From Pseudomonadota bacterium (GTDB lineage Bacteria > Pseudomonadota > Alphaproteobacteria > Sphingomonadales > Sphingomonadaceae): DNA of 25,244 nucleotides. Position numbers and translations under genes: made by a program. Location of the stretch: positions 1 to 25,244 of the forward strand of contig JAEZFL010000150.1 of NCBI GenBank assembly GCA_023417515.1, in the 5' to 3' direction. This document shows positions 16,080 to 24,009 of this stretch, one piece after another (the first letter of the stretch is position 1; each line of letters begins with the position of its first letter). Under the pieces are notes generated by a model. That model was not told the DNA's origin and did no database searches. It saw nothing but the letters and a program-made list of their open reading frames with translations.

Positions 16080-17333
16080 ATGACCTATATGGCACAGCTC
16101 CATCATCGGCGGACGCAAACGGCGCTCCTCGACCTGCTTGGCCGCGCCTCCGATGCAGCGCCCCGCGACCTCGCCGCCGCTCGCCGTTTCGCCGAGGCCT
16201 GCATGCGCGGCCGCGACGTCGGGCGCGCGCCGGATGCGTGGCGCCGAGTGATTGCCGTCGACCCCGCCGACTCGGGCGCCTGGCACGGCCTCGCCAATGC
16301 GCTGCTGGAGATCGGCGACGTCGCAGGCGCCGTGGATGCCGGCGCCCGGGCAGTCGCGTTGGCGCCGACGAGCGCACTTCATCACAGTGGCTACGGCTTC
16401 GCGCTGCGGACGAGCGGCGATCATGACGCGGCCGATGCGGTGTTCGAGCGGGGCTATGCCCTCGACCCCACCAGTCCTCACCTGGCGCGGGGCGTCGGCC
16501 AGGCGATGATCCGCCGCGGCGACGGCGCGGCGCTCGCCGCCCATTGCGAAGAGCTGATGACCCGCATCGCCACGACCGGCTGGCTGATCGCGCAATATGC
16601 GACGGCGCTGGCGATGCTCGGCCGCGGCCGGGAGCTGGCCGAACTGATCGATTACGACCGGCTGATGCGCATCGTCGCCCTGCCTCTCCCCGAGGGTTTT
16701 GAATCCCTCGAAGCCTTCAACGCCGCTCTTCGGGCCGAGCAGGAAGCACTCGGCAGCGTACCGAGCGGCCGCGCCGCGGCGGACGTGGTCCAGGGGGCGC
16801 GGCGTATCTCGGCCGGCCTGGACACCGCAGTGATGATGTCCGGGGAGGCCGGCGCCCCCGCGAGCGCCGCGCTGCTGAGCGCCTTCGAACGGGAGCAGGG
16901 CCGCTACGAGGCCTGGCTCGCCGAATCCGGCGACAGCCTTCACCTGCGCAGCAAGCCCTCCGATACGTGGCTGCGCACCGAGACGATCATCACCCCGCGG
17001 CAAGGCAATATCGCGCCGCACACCCACGCCTGCACCTGGCTGAGCGGCGTCTACTACGCCGCGGTCCCCGAAGGGCTGGAGGGCAAGGAAGGCTGCGTCG
17101 AGTTCGCGCCGCCGCTGCACAAGGTGGCGCTGCCCGAAGCCCTATGGCCGACGCGTCTGATCCGCCCGGTGGCTGGGATGCTGAACCTGTTTCCCGGCTA
17201 TTTCTATCACCAGGTCTATCCGACCATTGCGGATGGCGACCGCGTGGTCGTCACCTTCGACGTCAAGCCGACCAACGAATCGCGCGCGATCGACGCGGGT
17301 CTCGCGACCCGCCCCGCCCCGGATCAGGAATAA
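16080..17333 (+). CDS. TPR protein with C-terminal 2OG-Fe(II) oxygenase domain
   Basis: 417 residues. Residues ~30-200 are TPR-like helical repeats (AWHGLANALLEIGDVAGAVD, HHSGYGFALRTSGDHDAADA). Residues ~295-395 are a putative 2OG-Fe(II) oxygenase of the PF13759 type: IAPHTHACTWLSGVYYA (H314/H316 as candidate iron ligands), FPGYFYHQVYP (H377) and DRVVVTFD (R388, expected to bind 2-oxoglutarate). It would hydroxylate a protein or peptide bound by the TPRs; the substrate is unknown. A second ATG at 16089 is possible. It is divergent from the kinase operon, and its 3' end overlaps the small peptide gene by 10 bases. Confidence 0.85.
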   Translation: MTYMAQLHHRRTQTALLDLLGRASDAAPRDLAAARRFAEACMRGRDVGRAPDAWRRVIAVDPADSGAWHGLANALLEIGDVAGAVDAGARAVALAPTSALHHSGYGFALRTSGDHDAADAVFERGYALDPTSPHLARGVGQAMIRRGDGAALAAHCEELMTRIATTGWLIAQYATALAMLGRGRELAELIDYDRLMRIVALPLPEGFESLEAFNAALRAEQEALGSVPSGRAAADVVQGARRISAGLDTAVMMSGEAGAPASAALLSAFEREQGRYEAWLAESGDSLHLRSKPSDTWLRTETIITPRQGNIAPHTHACTWLSGVYYAAVPEGLEGKEGCVEFAPPLHKVALPEALWPTRLIRPVAGMLNLFPGYFYHQVYPTIADGDRVVVTFDVKPTNESRAIDAGLATRPAPDQE

Positions 17334-17476
17334 GTCGTCCCGTCGAACGCTCCCGAAGCGGCTGTCCCCTCCGCGTCGGACGCAGCGATCTTTTCGAAAT
17401 CGAGCTTCTGCCAGGGCTGACGATTGTCGGCGGCTGGTTCTTCGGTCGGGCTGGTCTGCGACTTCGGGTCGTTCAT
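17324..17476 (-). CDS. Candidate RiPP-like precursor peptide, 50 residues
   Basis: The ATG at 17476 has GGAGG 7 bases upstream, and a promoter lies at 17506-17534; the frame upstream of this ATG lies in that promoter, supporting the start. The N-terminal part is acidic and disordered, then a leader-like PWQKLDFEKIAASDAE (21-36), then the tail GTAASGAFDGTTYS (37-50) ending in Ser. The PW-K-L-F pattern recalls leaders read by PqqD-type domains. Gly37 and Asp45 have a nine-residue spacing as in lasso rings, but the usual Thr at -2 is missing and no lasso enzymes are near. It could instead be an ordinary small protein. That it is a gene is likely; its role is inferred. Confidence 0.6.
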   Translation of the reverse strand: MNDPKSQTSPTEEPAADNRQPWQKLDFEKIAASDAEGTAASGAFDGTTYS

Positions 17477-17505
17477 GCCGGGCCTCCGTGCTGCGGGAGA
17501 TGGTA

Positions 17506-17534
17506 AGGATAAACGTTCGGACCTTCGCGCGCAA
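17506..17534 (-). promoter_or_regulatory. Promoter of the small peptide gene
   Basis: On the minus strand: TTGCGC (17534-17529), 17 bases, TATCCT (17511-17506). Spacing is ideal and the -10 has 4 of 6 consensus bases. It predicts a leader of about 20-25 bases with GGAGG before the ATG at 17476. Confidence 0.55.
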
Positions 17535-17557
17535 CGCGTTGGGCGCACCCGAGAGAC

Positions 17558-18772
17558 CTAGTAAAGGAGGTGCCGCCGCCGTTCCTCCGCCCATGCCTGT
17601 TCGTCGGGCCGAGCGAGCGAGTCGAGGTCGCCCGCTTCCGCGCCGGCATCGTCGACCCATTCGCGCAGCAGCGGGCTGCCGTTGATGACGTCGATGGGGA
17701 GCTTCCCGAACGCATATTCGTAGGGGAAGTCGCGCCACAGGTCGTAATCCGGATGGAAATTGCGGATCGCCTTGAAGGCGAGGCTCTGCAGCCGCCACGG
17801 TTTGAAGGCGTGGTGGTCGTAGCCCGGCGCCTCGGCGTGGATGTGCACCCCGCCGCACAGCGTGCCGACATGCTTGTGGAAGGTCGGCTCGAACCAGCAG
17901 TCGCGAAGGATGCAGCCGTCGAGCCAGTGTGGCGCGAGGCGGCGCATCTCCGCGATGACCGCCTTGCCGTCGATGTCGGGCGCTCCGAACAGCTCGAGCG
18001 GGCGGGTGGTGCCCCTCCCCTCGCTCAGCGTGGTTCCCTCGAGCATCACCGTTCCGGCATAGGCGCGCGCCATCCACAAATTGGGCGCATTGGGGCTGGG
18101 ATTGACCCAGATCCGCTCGCCCAGCGGCCAGCCATAGCCCGGCGCGGCTTCCGGGTCGTAGCCCTCCATCTCGATGACCCGATAGTCGACATCGAGCTTG
18201 AATTTTTCCCGGAACCAAAGGCCCAGCTCGCCCAGCGTGAGGCCGTGGCGCATGGGGATCGGCGCGGCACCGACGAAGCTCTCCCAGCCTTCGCGCAGGG
18301 TCAGGCCTTCGATCGGGCGCCCGGCGGGATTGGGCCGGTCGAGCACCCACACCTCCTTGCCGTGCTCGGCGGCGGCTTCGAGCACGTAGAGCAGCGTCGT
18401 GATGAAGGTGTAGATCCGGCAGCCGAGGTCCTGCATGTCGATCAGGATCGTATCGAACGTGCCCATCGCCTGGCCGGTCGGCCGGCGCACCTCGCCATAG
18501 AGGCTGAACACCGGGATGCCGTGCTCGGGATCGGTGAAGTCGTCGGATTCCACCATATTGTCCTGCTTCTCGCCGCGGATTCCGTGCTGCGGCCCGAACG
18601 CGGCGGTGACGTTGACGCCCGCCGCCACGAGCGCGTCGAGGCTGTGGGTGAGGTCCGCGGTCACCGAGGCGGGATGGGCGAGCAAGGCGACGCGCTTGCC
18701 TTCGAGGGGCTTGCGCAGCTCAGGGTCGGCGAGGAGCCGGTCGATGCCGAATTTCAAGGTTGCAGCTTTCAC
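17558..18772 (-). CDS. DUF1343/NamZ-type exo-beta-N-acetylmuramidase
   Basis: 404 residues. Family signatures include RVALLAHPASVTADLTHSLD near the start, GPQHGIRGEKQDNM, WVLDRPNPAGRPIEG and EGRGTTRPLELFGAP. NamZ-type enzymes remove terminal N-acetylmuramic acid from peptidoglycan fragments in wall recycling. No secretion signal is apparent from the chosen start. The GTG at 18772 has AGGAC upstream and is preferred to the longer frame, which passes through a palindromic repeat. The gene lies 81 bases upstream of the small peptide gene on the same strand; transcription might read through. Confidence 0.88.
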   Translation of the reverse strand: MKAATLKFGIDRLLADPELRKPLEGKRVALLAHPASVTADLTHSLDALVAAGVNVTAAFGPQHGIRGEKQDNMVESDDFTDPEHGIPVFSLYGEVRRPTGQAMGTFDTILIDMQDLGCRIYTFITTLLYVLEAAAEHGKEVWVLDRPNPAGRPIEGLTLREGWESFVGAAPIPMRHGLTLGELGLWFREKFKLDVDYRVIEMEGYDPEAAPGYGWPLGERIWVNPSPNAPNLWMARAYAGTVMLEGTTLSEGRGTTRPLELFGAPDIDGKAVIAEMRRLAPHWLDGCILRDCWFEPTFHKHVGTLCGGVHIHAEAPGYDHHAFKPWRLQSLAFKAIRNFHPDYDLWRDFPYEYAFGKLPIDVINGSPLLREWVDDAGAEAGDLDSLARPDEQAWAEERRRHLLY

Positions 18773-18774
18773 TT

Positions 18775-18861
18775 CGTCCTGCCGGGCTTGATCCGGCATC
18801 CACCTTCTTCTGGCCACGAGTCCGTAAAGAAGGTGGACCCCGGATCAAGTCCGGGGTGACG
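18775..18861. repeat. REP-like inverted repeat abutting the NamZ gene start
   Basis: CGTCCTGCCGGGCTTGATCC near the left end and GGATCAAGTCCGGGGTGACG at the right end are imperfect inverted partners, with CCACCTTCTT/AAGAAGGTGG (18801-18836 region) inside. It belongs to the same CGTC.../...TGACG-ended group as the elements at 965, 8729 and 22361. Confidence 0.85.
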
Positions 18862-18872
18862 AAATCTGGAGG

Positions 18873-19433
18873 TCATGCGCTCGGTGGCAGTTCGAGCGTG
18901 AAGCAAGCGGGATGATGGAAATCGGGCGGACCTTCGGGTGGATGGCTGAGCGCCCAGTAGGATTTGGTGCCGTCGCGTTCCTCGATGACGGCGGTGAGAT
19001 TGAGCAACCACGTGAGGTTCACCCAATCTGGAGGCAGGACCACACGAGCCGAGAGTTCGAATCGGTTCGGCCAGGCAGTGGGATGCACAGCGGGGAGATC
19101 GATATCCGCGTTTCGCATGCCTTTCCGATAATCGTCGAACGCGTAAGCCGCCCATTCCGAGGACGGGCTGAAATTAAGCTCAAAATAGCCGGAGCCGTCG
19201 GACGTCCGGATAAAGGCCTCGAAGCAGGTATGCTCCCACAGCCGGTCTGCCCGCCGCTGTTCGGATCGCTTGGCGAATGGTTCGATGCGCTCGGGAAAAG
19301 CGACCATGCTCGTATCACCCGGAATTCGGTAAGTGACGCGAAGAACCTGTCCATTGCGCCCGACCCGGACCCACGGTGTTGGGATCCCGGAGGGCGTGCT
19401 GGGGTGATTCAGAAGCTTCATTGGCTTCGACAT
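18873..19433 (-). CDS. DOMON-like domain protein
   Basis: 186 residues, mostly beta-strand with alternating aromatics (FELNFSPSSEWAAYAFDDYR; LTWLLNLTAVIEERDGTKSY; FHHPACFTLELPP). The pattern matches the short 'DOMON-like domain' proteins annotated in sphingomonads; a haem or carbohydrate ligand is possible but not shown. No signal peptide is seen. The start at 19433 has GGAG 6 bases upstream; an ATG at 19421 is the alternative. It is divergent from tyrS, 57 bases apart, so promoters of both genes share that gap. Confidence 0.78.
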   Translation of the reverse strand: MSKPMKLLNHPSTPSGIPTPWVRVGRNGQVLRVTYRIPGDTSMVAFPERIEPFAKRSEQRRADRLWEHTCFEAFIRTSDGSGYFELNFSPSSEWAAYAFDDYRKGMRNADIDLPAVHPTAWPNRFELSARVVLPPDWVNLTWLLNLTAVIEERDGTKSYWALSHPPEGPPDFHHPACFTLELPPSA

Positions 19434-19490
19434 CAGCAACTCCGTTCGGGTTTGTGTGGAGGGGCATAGATGCGCTAACCGCGCCGCACC

Positions 19491-20714
19491 ATGAGCCAGT
19501 ACAAGTCCGAACTCCTGCGCGTGCTCGACGAGCGCGGCTTTGTCCACCAGATCACCGATGCGGGGGCGCTGGATGCGCTTGCGTCGAAGGAGATCGTGGC
19601 GGGCTATATCGGGTTCGATCCGACCGCGCCGTCGCTCCATGTCGGAAGCCTCACGCAGATCATGATGCTTCGCCGGCTTCAGCAGGCGGGCCACAAGCCG
19701 GTCGTTCTGATGGGCGGCGGCACCGGCAAGATTGGCGACCCGAGCTTCAAGGACGAGGCGCGGAAGCTGATGACCGAGGAGGTGATCGCCGCCAACGTCG
19801 CCTCGATCAAGCGTGTCTTCGAGCGCTTCCTCAGCTTCGGCGACGGCCCGACCGACGCGATCATGCTCGACAATGCCGAGTGGCTCGACAGGCTCAACTA
19901 CCTCCAGTTCCTGCGCGAGGTCGGCCAGCATTTTTCGGTCAACCGTATGCTGAGCTTCGACAGCGTCAAGCTCCGCCTCGACCGCGAGCAGTCGCTGTCC
20001 TTCCTGGAATTCAACTATATGATCACCCAGGCCTACGACTTCCTCGAGCTGGCGCGGCACCACGGCGTCCGGCTCCAGCTCGGCGGATCGGACCAGTGGG
20101 GCAACATCGTCAACGGAGTCGAGCTGAACCGCCGCGCCGACGGCCGCGAGGTGTTCGGCTTCACCACGCCTTTGCTCACCACCGCCGACGGCGCCAAGAT
20201 GGGCAAGACCGAGAAGGGTGCGGTGTGGCTCAACGCCGACATGCTCGGCGCCTATGATTATTGGCAGTTCTGGCGGAACGTCGCGGACGCCGACGTCGGC
20301 ACGTTCCTTCGCCGATTCACCGACATCCCGGTCGACGAGATCGAGCGGCTCGAGAAGCTCGAAGGCCAGGAGATCAACGAGGCCAAGAAGGTTCTCGCGG
20401 ACGCGACCACTGCCCTTCTTCACGGCCCCGAAGCCGCGCGCGAGGCGGCGGAGACGGCGCGGCGGACTTTCGAGGAAGGCTCGGCCGGCGAGGCGCTGCC
20501 GACGCTCGGCGTGCCGGATGGATCGATCGCACTTGCCGACGCGCTGGTCGGCCTCGGCCTCACCGCCTCCAAGAAGGAAGCGCGGCGCCTGATCGCGCAG
20601 GGCGGCGCTCGAGTCGACGGCGAGACGGTTGCCGACGAGCAGGCCATGGTCAGCGTCACCGGCCAGGTCCGGGTGTCGGCCGGCAAGAAGAAACACGGGC
20701 TGCTGACGCCTTAG
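19491..20714 (+). CDS. tyrS: Tyrosyl-tRNA synthetase
   Basis: 407 residues; attaches tyrosine to tRNA-Tyr. Class I signatures are present: the HIGH-equivalent PSLHVG (47-52), the tyrosine pocket region GGSDQWGNIVNGVEL (198-212), and the KMSKS-equivalent KMGKT (236-240). The C-terminal ~60 residues form the S4 RNA-binding domain (SKKEARRLIAQGGARVDGE). Length is normal. The start at 19491 gives the usual N-terminus; the Shine-Dalgarno is weak. Its stop overlaps the convergent channel gene by 4 bases. Confidence 0.97.
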   Translation: MSQYKSELLRVLDERGFVHQITDAGALDALASKEIVAGYIGFDPTAPSLHVGSLTQIMMLRRLQQAGHKPVVLMGGGTGKIGDPSFKDEARKLMTEEVIAANVASIKRVFERFLSFGDGPTDAIMLDNAEWLDRLNYLQFLREVGQHFSVNRMLSFDSVKLRLDREQSLSFLEFNYMITQAYDFLELARHHGVRLQLGGSDQWGNIVNGVELNRRADGREVFGFTTPLLTTADGAKMGKTEKGAVWLNADMLGAYDYWQFWRNVADADVGTFLRRFTDIPVDEIERLEKLEGQEINEAKKVLADATTALLHGPEAAREAAETARRTFEEGSAGEALPTLGVPDGSIALADALVGLGLTASKKEARRLIAQGGARVDGETVADEQAMVSVTGQVRVSAGKKKHGLLTP

Positions 20715-21805
20715 GCTGCGCGTGCGAGAGCGGTCCTGGTCTCGACCGAACCGCTGATCAGCTCACGGCTGCGCGGCAGCGCTTCGGGCATCTCGTCGCG
20801 CAAGAAGGCGAGCAAGGCCTCGCGCATGTCGCAGCGCAGGTCGAAGGCGGCGGAGGCGTTGGCGGCGCTCACCAGCACGCGCACCTCGATCGAATCGCTG
20901 CCGATGTCGGTGACCTGGACCACCCCGACGCGGCCGTCCCAGTTGGGATTTTCCGGCAGCAGCGTATCGACCTTGCGGCGCACCCGACCGATGTCGGCGA
21001 CGGGGTCGAGGCGAAGGAACAGGCTGCCGAGGATCTGGCTGTTGGTCCGGGTCCAGTTCTCGAACGGCTTTTCGAGGAAGCGCGAGATCGGCACGACGAG
21101 GCGGCGCTGGTCCCACAAGGCGACGACGATATAGGTGAGACGGATTTCCTCGATGCGGCCCCATTCGCCGTCGATGATGACGACGTCGTCGATCCGGACC
21201 GGCTCGCTGAACGCCATCTGCACGCCGGCAATCATGTTCTTGAGGAGCGGCTGGGCGGCGGCGCCGACGGCGAGCCCGGCGAGGCCCGCCGAAGCCATCA
21301 GAGTGATCCCTACCGAACGGATGCTCGGCAATGACAGAAGCATCATCGCCAATGTGACGAACAGGATCGCAAAGGCGGCGATGCGGGAGAGGATGTCGAG
21401 CCGCGTGCGGCGGCGGCGGGCGGCGAGATTGTCCGCTCCGCTGATGTCGCTTCGCCACTCGACCCAGTGGGAGAAGATGCGCAGCGCGGCGAGCGCGGAC
21501 CAGCCGATCACAGCGGGGAACAGGAAGCCGGCCGCGACCGGCCACAATCGCTCGACCTCGCGCGGAAAGGCGAAGCTTCGCACCATCGCCGAGGTGACGA
21601 AGAGGAGGAGCATCCAGAAGCTCGGCCAGCGCAGCCGCCCCACCGTCTCGCGCCAACTCGTCCAGCGTGCCCGCCGAGCCCAGGCGCAGCCGATATGGAA
21701 CAGGATGAGGTGACCGAGCGCGCCTGCGGCCAACGCAATGGCCCATAATGCGAACGGTCGGGCGTCGCTGCCGAGCAGCGCCGTCAGGTCTTCCAGCCAT
21801 GGCAT
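20711..21805 (-). CDS. MscS-family mechanosensitive ion channel
   Basis: 364 residues. Four or more N-terminal membrane segments precede the pore-lining helix ASAGLAGLAVGAAAQPLLKN (alternating Gly/Ala) and the MscS beta domain (FSEPVRIDDVVIIDGEWGRI and RLTYIVVALWDQRRLVVPIS). This channel releases solutes when membrane tension rises; the fold and order match the family. The segment before the pore helix is longer than in E. coli MscS, and there is no visible extra C-terminal domain. The ATG at 21805 starts a natural hydrophobic N-terminus. It is convergent with tyrS (4-base overlap). Confidence 0.93.
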   Translation of the reverse strand: MPWLEDLTALLGSDARPFALWAIALAAGALGHLILFHIGCAWARRARWTSWRETVGRLRWPSFWMLLLFVTSAMVRSFAFPREVERLWPVAAGFLFPAVIGWSALAALRIFSHWVEWRSDISGADNLAARRRRTRLDILSRIAAFAILFVTLAMMLLSLPSIRSVGITLMASAGLAGLAVGAAAQPLLKNMIAGVQMAFSEPVRIDDVVIIDGEWGRIEEIRLTYIVVALWDQRRLVVPISRFLEKPFENWTRTNSQILGSLFLRLDPVADIGRVRRKVDTLLPENPNWDGRVGVVQVTDIGSDSIEVRVLVSAANASAAFDLRCDMREALLAFLRDEMPEALPRSRELISGSVETRTALARAA

Positions 21806-21884
21806 GATGGGAGGGGAACGGCGGGCGCGGCGTCAGGTTCCGCTGCGATGCAGCATCAACATGGCCGACTGGCATGCTCGAGCG

Positions 21885-22334
21885 TCAGAACTTGCGCACC
21901 AGGACGACGCCGCCGACGATCAGGAGGACCCCGGCCACGCGTCCGAGCGAGATCGGGGTTCGGTCGAGGCCGAAGCCGCCATAATGGTCGATGGCGATGG
22001 CCGCGATCATCTGGCCTGCGACGGCGATGGTGATCAGCGAAGCGATGCCCAGGCGCGGCGCGGCATAAGCGCCGGCCGCGACGAACACCGCCCCGTAGAA
22101 GCCGCCCGCCCAGGCCCACCACGGCACGTCGCGAAGCGGCGCCCATTCGAGCCGCGGCTGAGTGACCGCAAGCACCGCGAGAAGGGCCGCGGTCCCAACC
22201 GCGAAGGAAATGACCGCAGCGAGGATCACCGACCCGCTCTCGCGCGCGAGCACGGCATTGGTCGGCGGCTGGGCGGCGGTCATCGCGCCCGCGATGAAGA
22301 TCAGCAAAGCGGGCAGGACCAGGGCGGTGGGCAT
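21885..22334 (-). CDS. DMT-superfamily transporter, YdcZ/DUF606 type
   Basis: 149 residues with five hydrophobic segments, the small half-size form of the drug/metabolite transporter superfamily. Family marks are PPTNAVLA near the start, VISFAVGTAALLAV, WWAWAGGFYGAVFV, and the C-terminal GRVAGVLLIVGGVVLVRKF. Substrate unknown; such small forms often pair with a second copy, which is not seen here. The start at 22334 has GAGGAG upstream; the longer frame reaches into a repeat and is rejected. Confidence 0.88.
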   Translation of the reverse strand: MPTALVLPALLIFIAGAMTAAQPPTNAVLARESGSVILAAVISFAVGTAALLAVLAVTQPRLEWAPLRDVPWWAWAGGFYGAVFVAAGAYAAPRLGIASLITIAVAGQMIAAIAIDHYGGFGLDRTPISLGRVAGVLLIVGGVVLVRKF

Positions 22335-22360
22335 GTCTCGTCTCCTCACCCGAACCAAAC

Positions 22361-22444
22361 CGTCATGCTGAACTTGTTTCAGCATCCATTTGCAAACCGC
22401 GCTGCGGACGTAGGAATGGACCCTGAAACGAGTTCAGGGTGACG
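22361..22444. repeat. REP-like inverted repeat, copy 2 of the CGTCATGCTGAAC type
   Basis: It starts CGTCATGCTGAACTTGTTTC and ends GGACCCTGAAACGA plus GTTCAGGGTGACG, nearly identical at both ends to the element at 8729-8831. It fills the gap between the transporter gene and the recG remnant. Confidence 0.88.
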
Positions 22445-22451
22445 AAAGCGC

Positions 22452-23888
22452 TCACCCCGAGCGCAAAGTCGCGACGGCGGCGTCGCGTTCCATCAGGTAG
22501 AGGAGGAGCCGCGCCGCCTTGCCGCGCTCGCCCTCGAGGCCTCCGTCGCGGTCGACGAGAAGACGGGCGTCGTCGGTCGCGGCAGGGACGAGCTCCTGAA
22601 CGAGCTCCGGCGTGGCAAGGCGGAACTGCGCCTCGCCGGACTGGCGCGTGCCCAATATCTCGCCGCCCCCGCGCAGGCGCAGATCCTCTTCGGCGATGCG
22701 GAAGCCGTCATTGGTCTCGCGCATCAGGGCGAGGCGGGCCCGGGTGGTCTCGTTGAGAGCGTTGCCGCGCAGCAGCAGGCAGACGCTGTGCTGATCGCCG
22801 CGCCCCACCCTTCCCCGCAGCTGGTGGAGCTGGGCGAGGCCGAAGCGGTCGGCGCCCTCGATGATCATCAGGGTCGCGTTGGGCACGTCGACCCCGACCT
22901 CGATCACCACCGTCGCGACGAGGACCTTCAATTCGCCGCGCTGGAAGGCGGCCATGACGGCGTCTTTCTCCGGCCCCTTCATCCGGCCATGGACGAGGCC
23001 GACCGTGTCGCCGAAGCGCAGGCGCAGCACCCGCGCCCGTTCCTCGGCGGCGGCGAGGTCGCTCGCCTCATTCTCCTCGACGAGCGGGCACACCCAATAA
23101 GCCTGCTTGTCCTGGGCGATGTGGCGGCCAAGGCCGGCGATCACCTCGTCGACTCGGTCGACGCTGAGCACGCGGGTCTCGATCGGCTGGCGCCCGGGCG
23201 GCATCTCGTCGAGGCGGCTGACGTCCATCTCGCCATATTGGGTCAGCGTCAGGGTGCGCGGGATCGGGGTCGCGGTCATGACGAGAAGATGCGGCGGCCG
23301 CTCCGCCTTGGCGGTCAGCATCATGCGCTGGGCCACTCCGAAGCGGTGCTGCTCGTCGATCACCGCGAGGCCGAGGCGGCGGTAGCTGACCGCCTCCTGG
23401 AAGATCGCGTGGGTGCCGATCAGGATGTGGATCGAGCCGTCGGCAAGCCCCATCAGCGTCGCCTCGCGTGCGCGGCCCTTGTCGCGGCCGGTGAGGATGG
23501 CGACGTTGATCGGCAAGCCGGCGAGCTGCCGGCGGATCGTCTCGTAATGCTGGCGGGCAAGGATCTCGGTCGGCGCGAGCAGGGCCGCCTGCGCTCCGGC
23601 CTCGGCGGCGATCAGCATCGCCTTGAGCGCCACCAGCGTCTTGCCCGAACCGACGTCGCCCTGGAGCAGGCGAAGCATCGGCATGTCCTGGGCGAGATCG
23701 CCCTCGATCTCCCCGATCGCGCGCTGCTGCGCCCCGGTCGGCGCATAGGGCAGCTTGAGCATCGCGCGCAGATTCCCGGCGCCCTTCAACGGCACGCCCT
23801 TGCGCCGCCGCGACGAGGCGCGGACGAGGCTCAAGGCGAGCTGGTTGGCGAAGATCTCGTCATAAGCGAGCCGCTCGCGCGCTTTTAT
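22452..23888 (-). pseudogene. recG: RecG-like helicase, N-terminally truncated
   Basis: ATP-dependent DNA helicase of replication-fork rescue; only the helicase part is left. Visible motifs: GDVGSGKT (Walker A), LAPTEILARQHYE, DEQHRFG (motif II), TATPIPRTL (III), VGVDVPNATLMII and QLRGRVGRGD (VI), plus a full C-terminus. RecG resemblance begins at ARERLAYDEIFANQLAL (about 23882); roughly 215-225 residues, including the wedge/OB domain, are absent, and the frame then enters a repeat and stops at 23988-23990. The first usable start would be a TTG at 23834, inside the family's conserved region. The remnant would lack the fork-binding domain. Confidence 0.85.
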
Positions 23889-23895
23889 TTCATCT

Positions 23896-23984
23896 CCCCT
23901 CCCGCTTGCGGGAGGGGCCGGGGGTGGGCGTGGGTTCCGTTGTGTGAATGGCCCACCCCTAACCCCTCCCGCAGGCGGGAGGGG
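23896..23984. repeat. Double-hairpin repeat, CCCCTCC type, at the recG/GTA junction
   Basis: Two perfect 10-bp hairpins of the same sequence: CCCCTCCCGC-TT-GCGGGAGGGG (23896-23917) and CCCCTCCCGC-AG-GCGGGAGGGG (23963-23984). GGGGTGGGC (23921-23929) and GCCCACCCC (23951-23959) between them are also inverted. It shares its design with the element at 12261-12387. It sits exactly where both neighbouring regions lose their expected genes. Confidence 0.9.
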
Positions 23985-24009
23985 GACTTACAACAACAGG
24001 AGAACTGCA

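Noticed and set aside
17324..17476. Lasso peptide precursor
   Set aside because: Ring spacing Gly-Asp is present, but Thr at -2 is missing and no cyclase or leader peptidase is in the window; kept only as a RiPP-like candidate.
17570..18859. 429-codon plus-strand open frame
   Set aside because: Antisense shadow of the DUF1343/NamZ gene.
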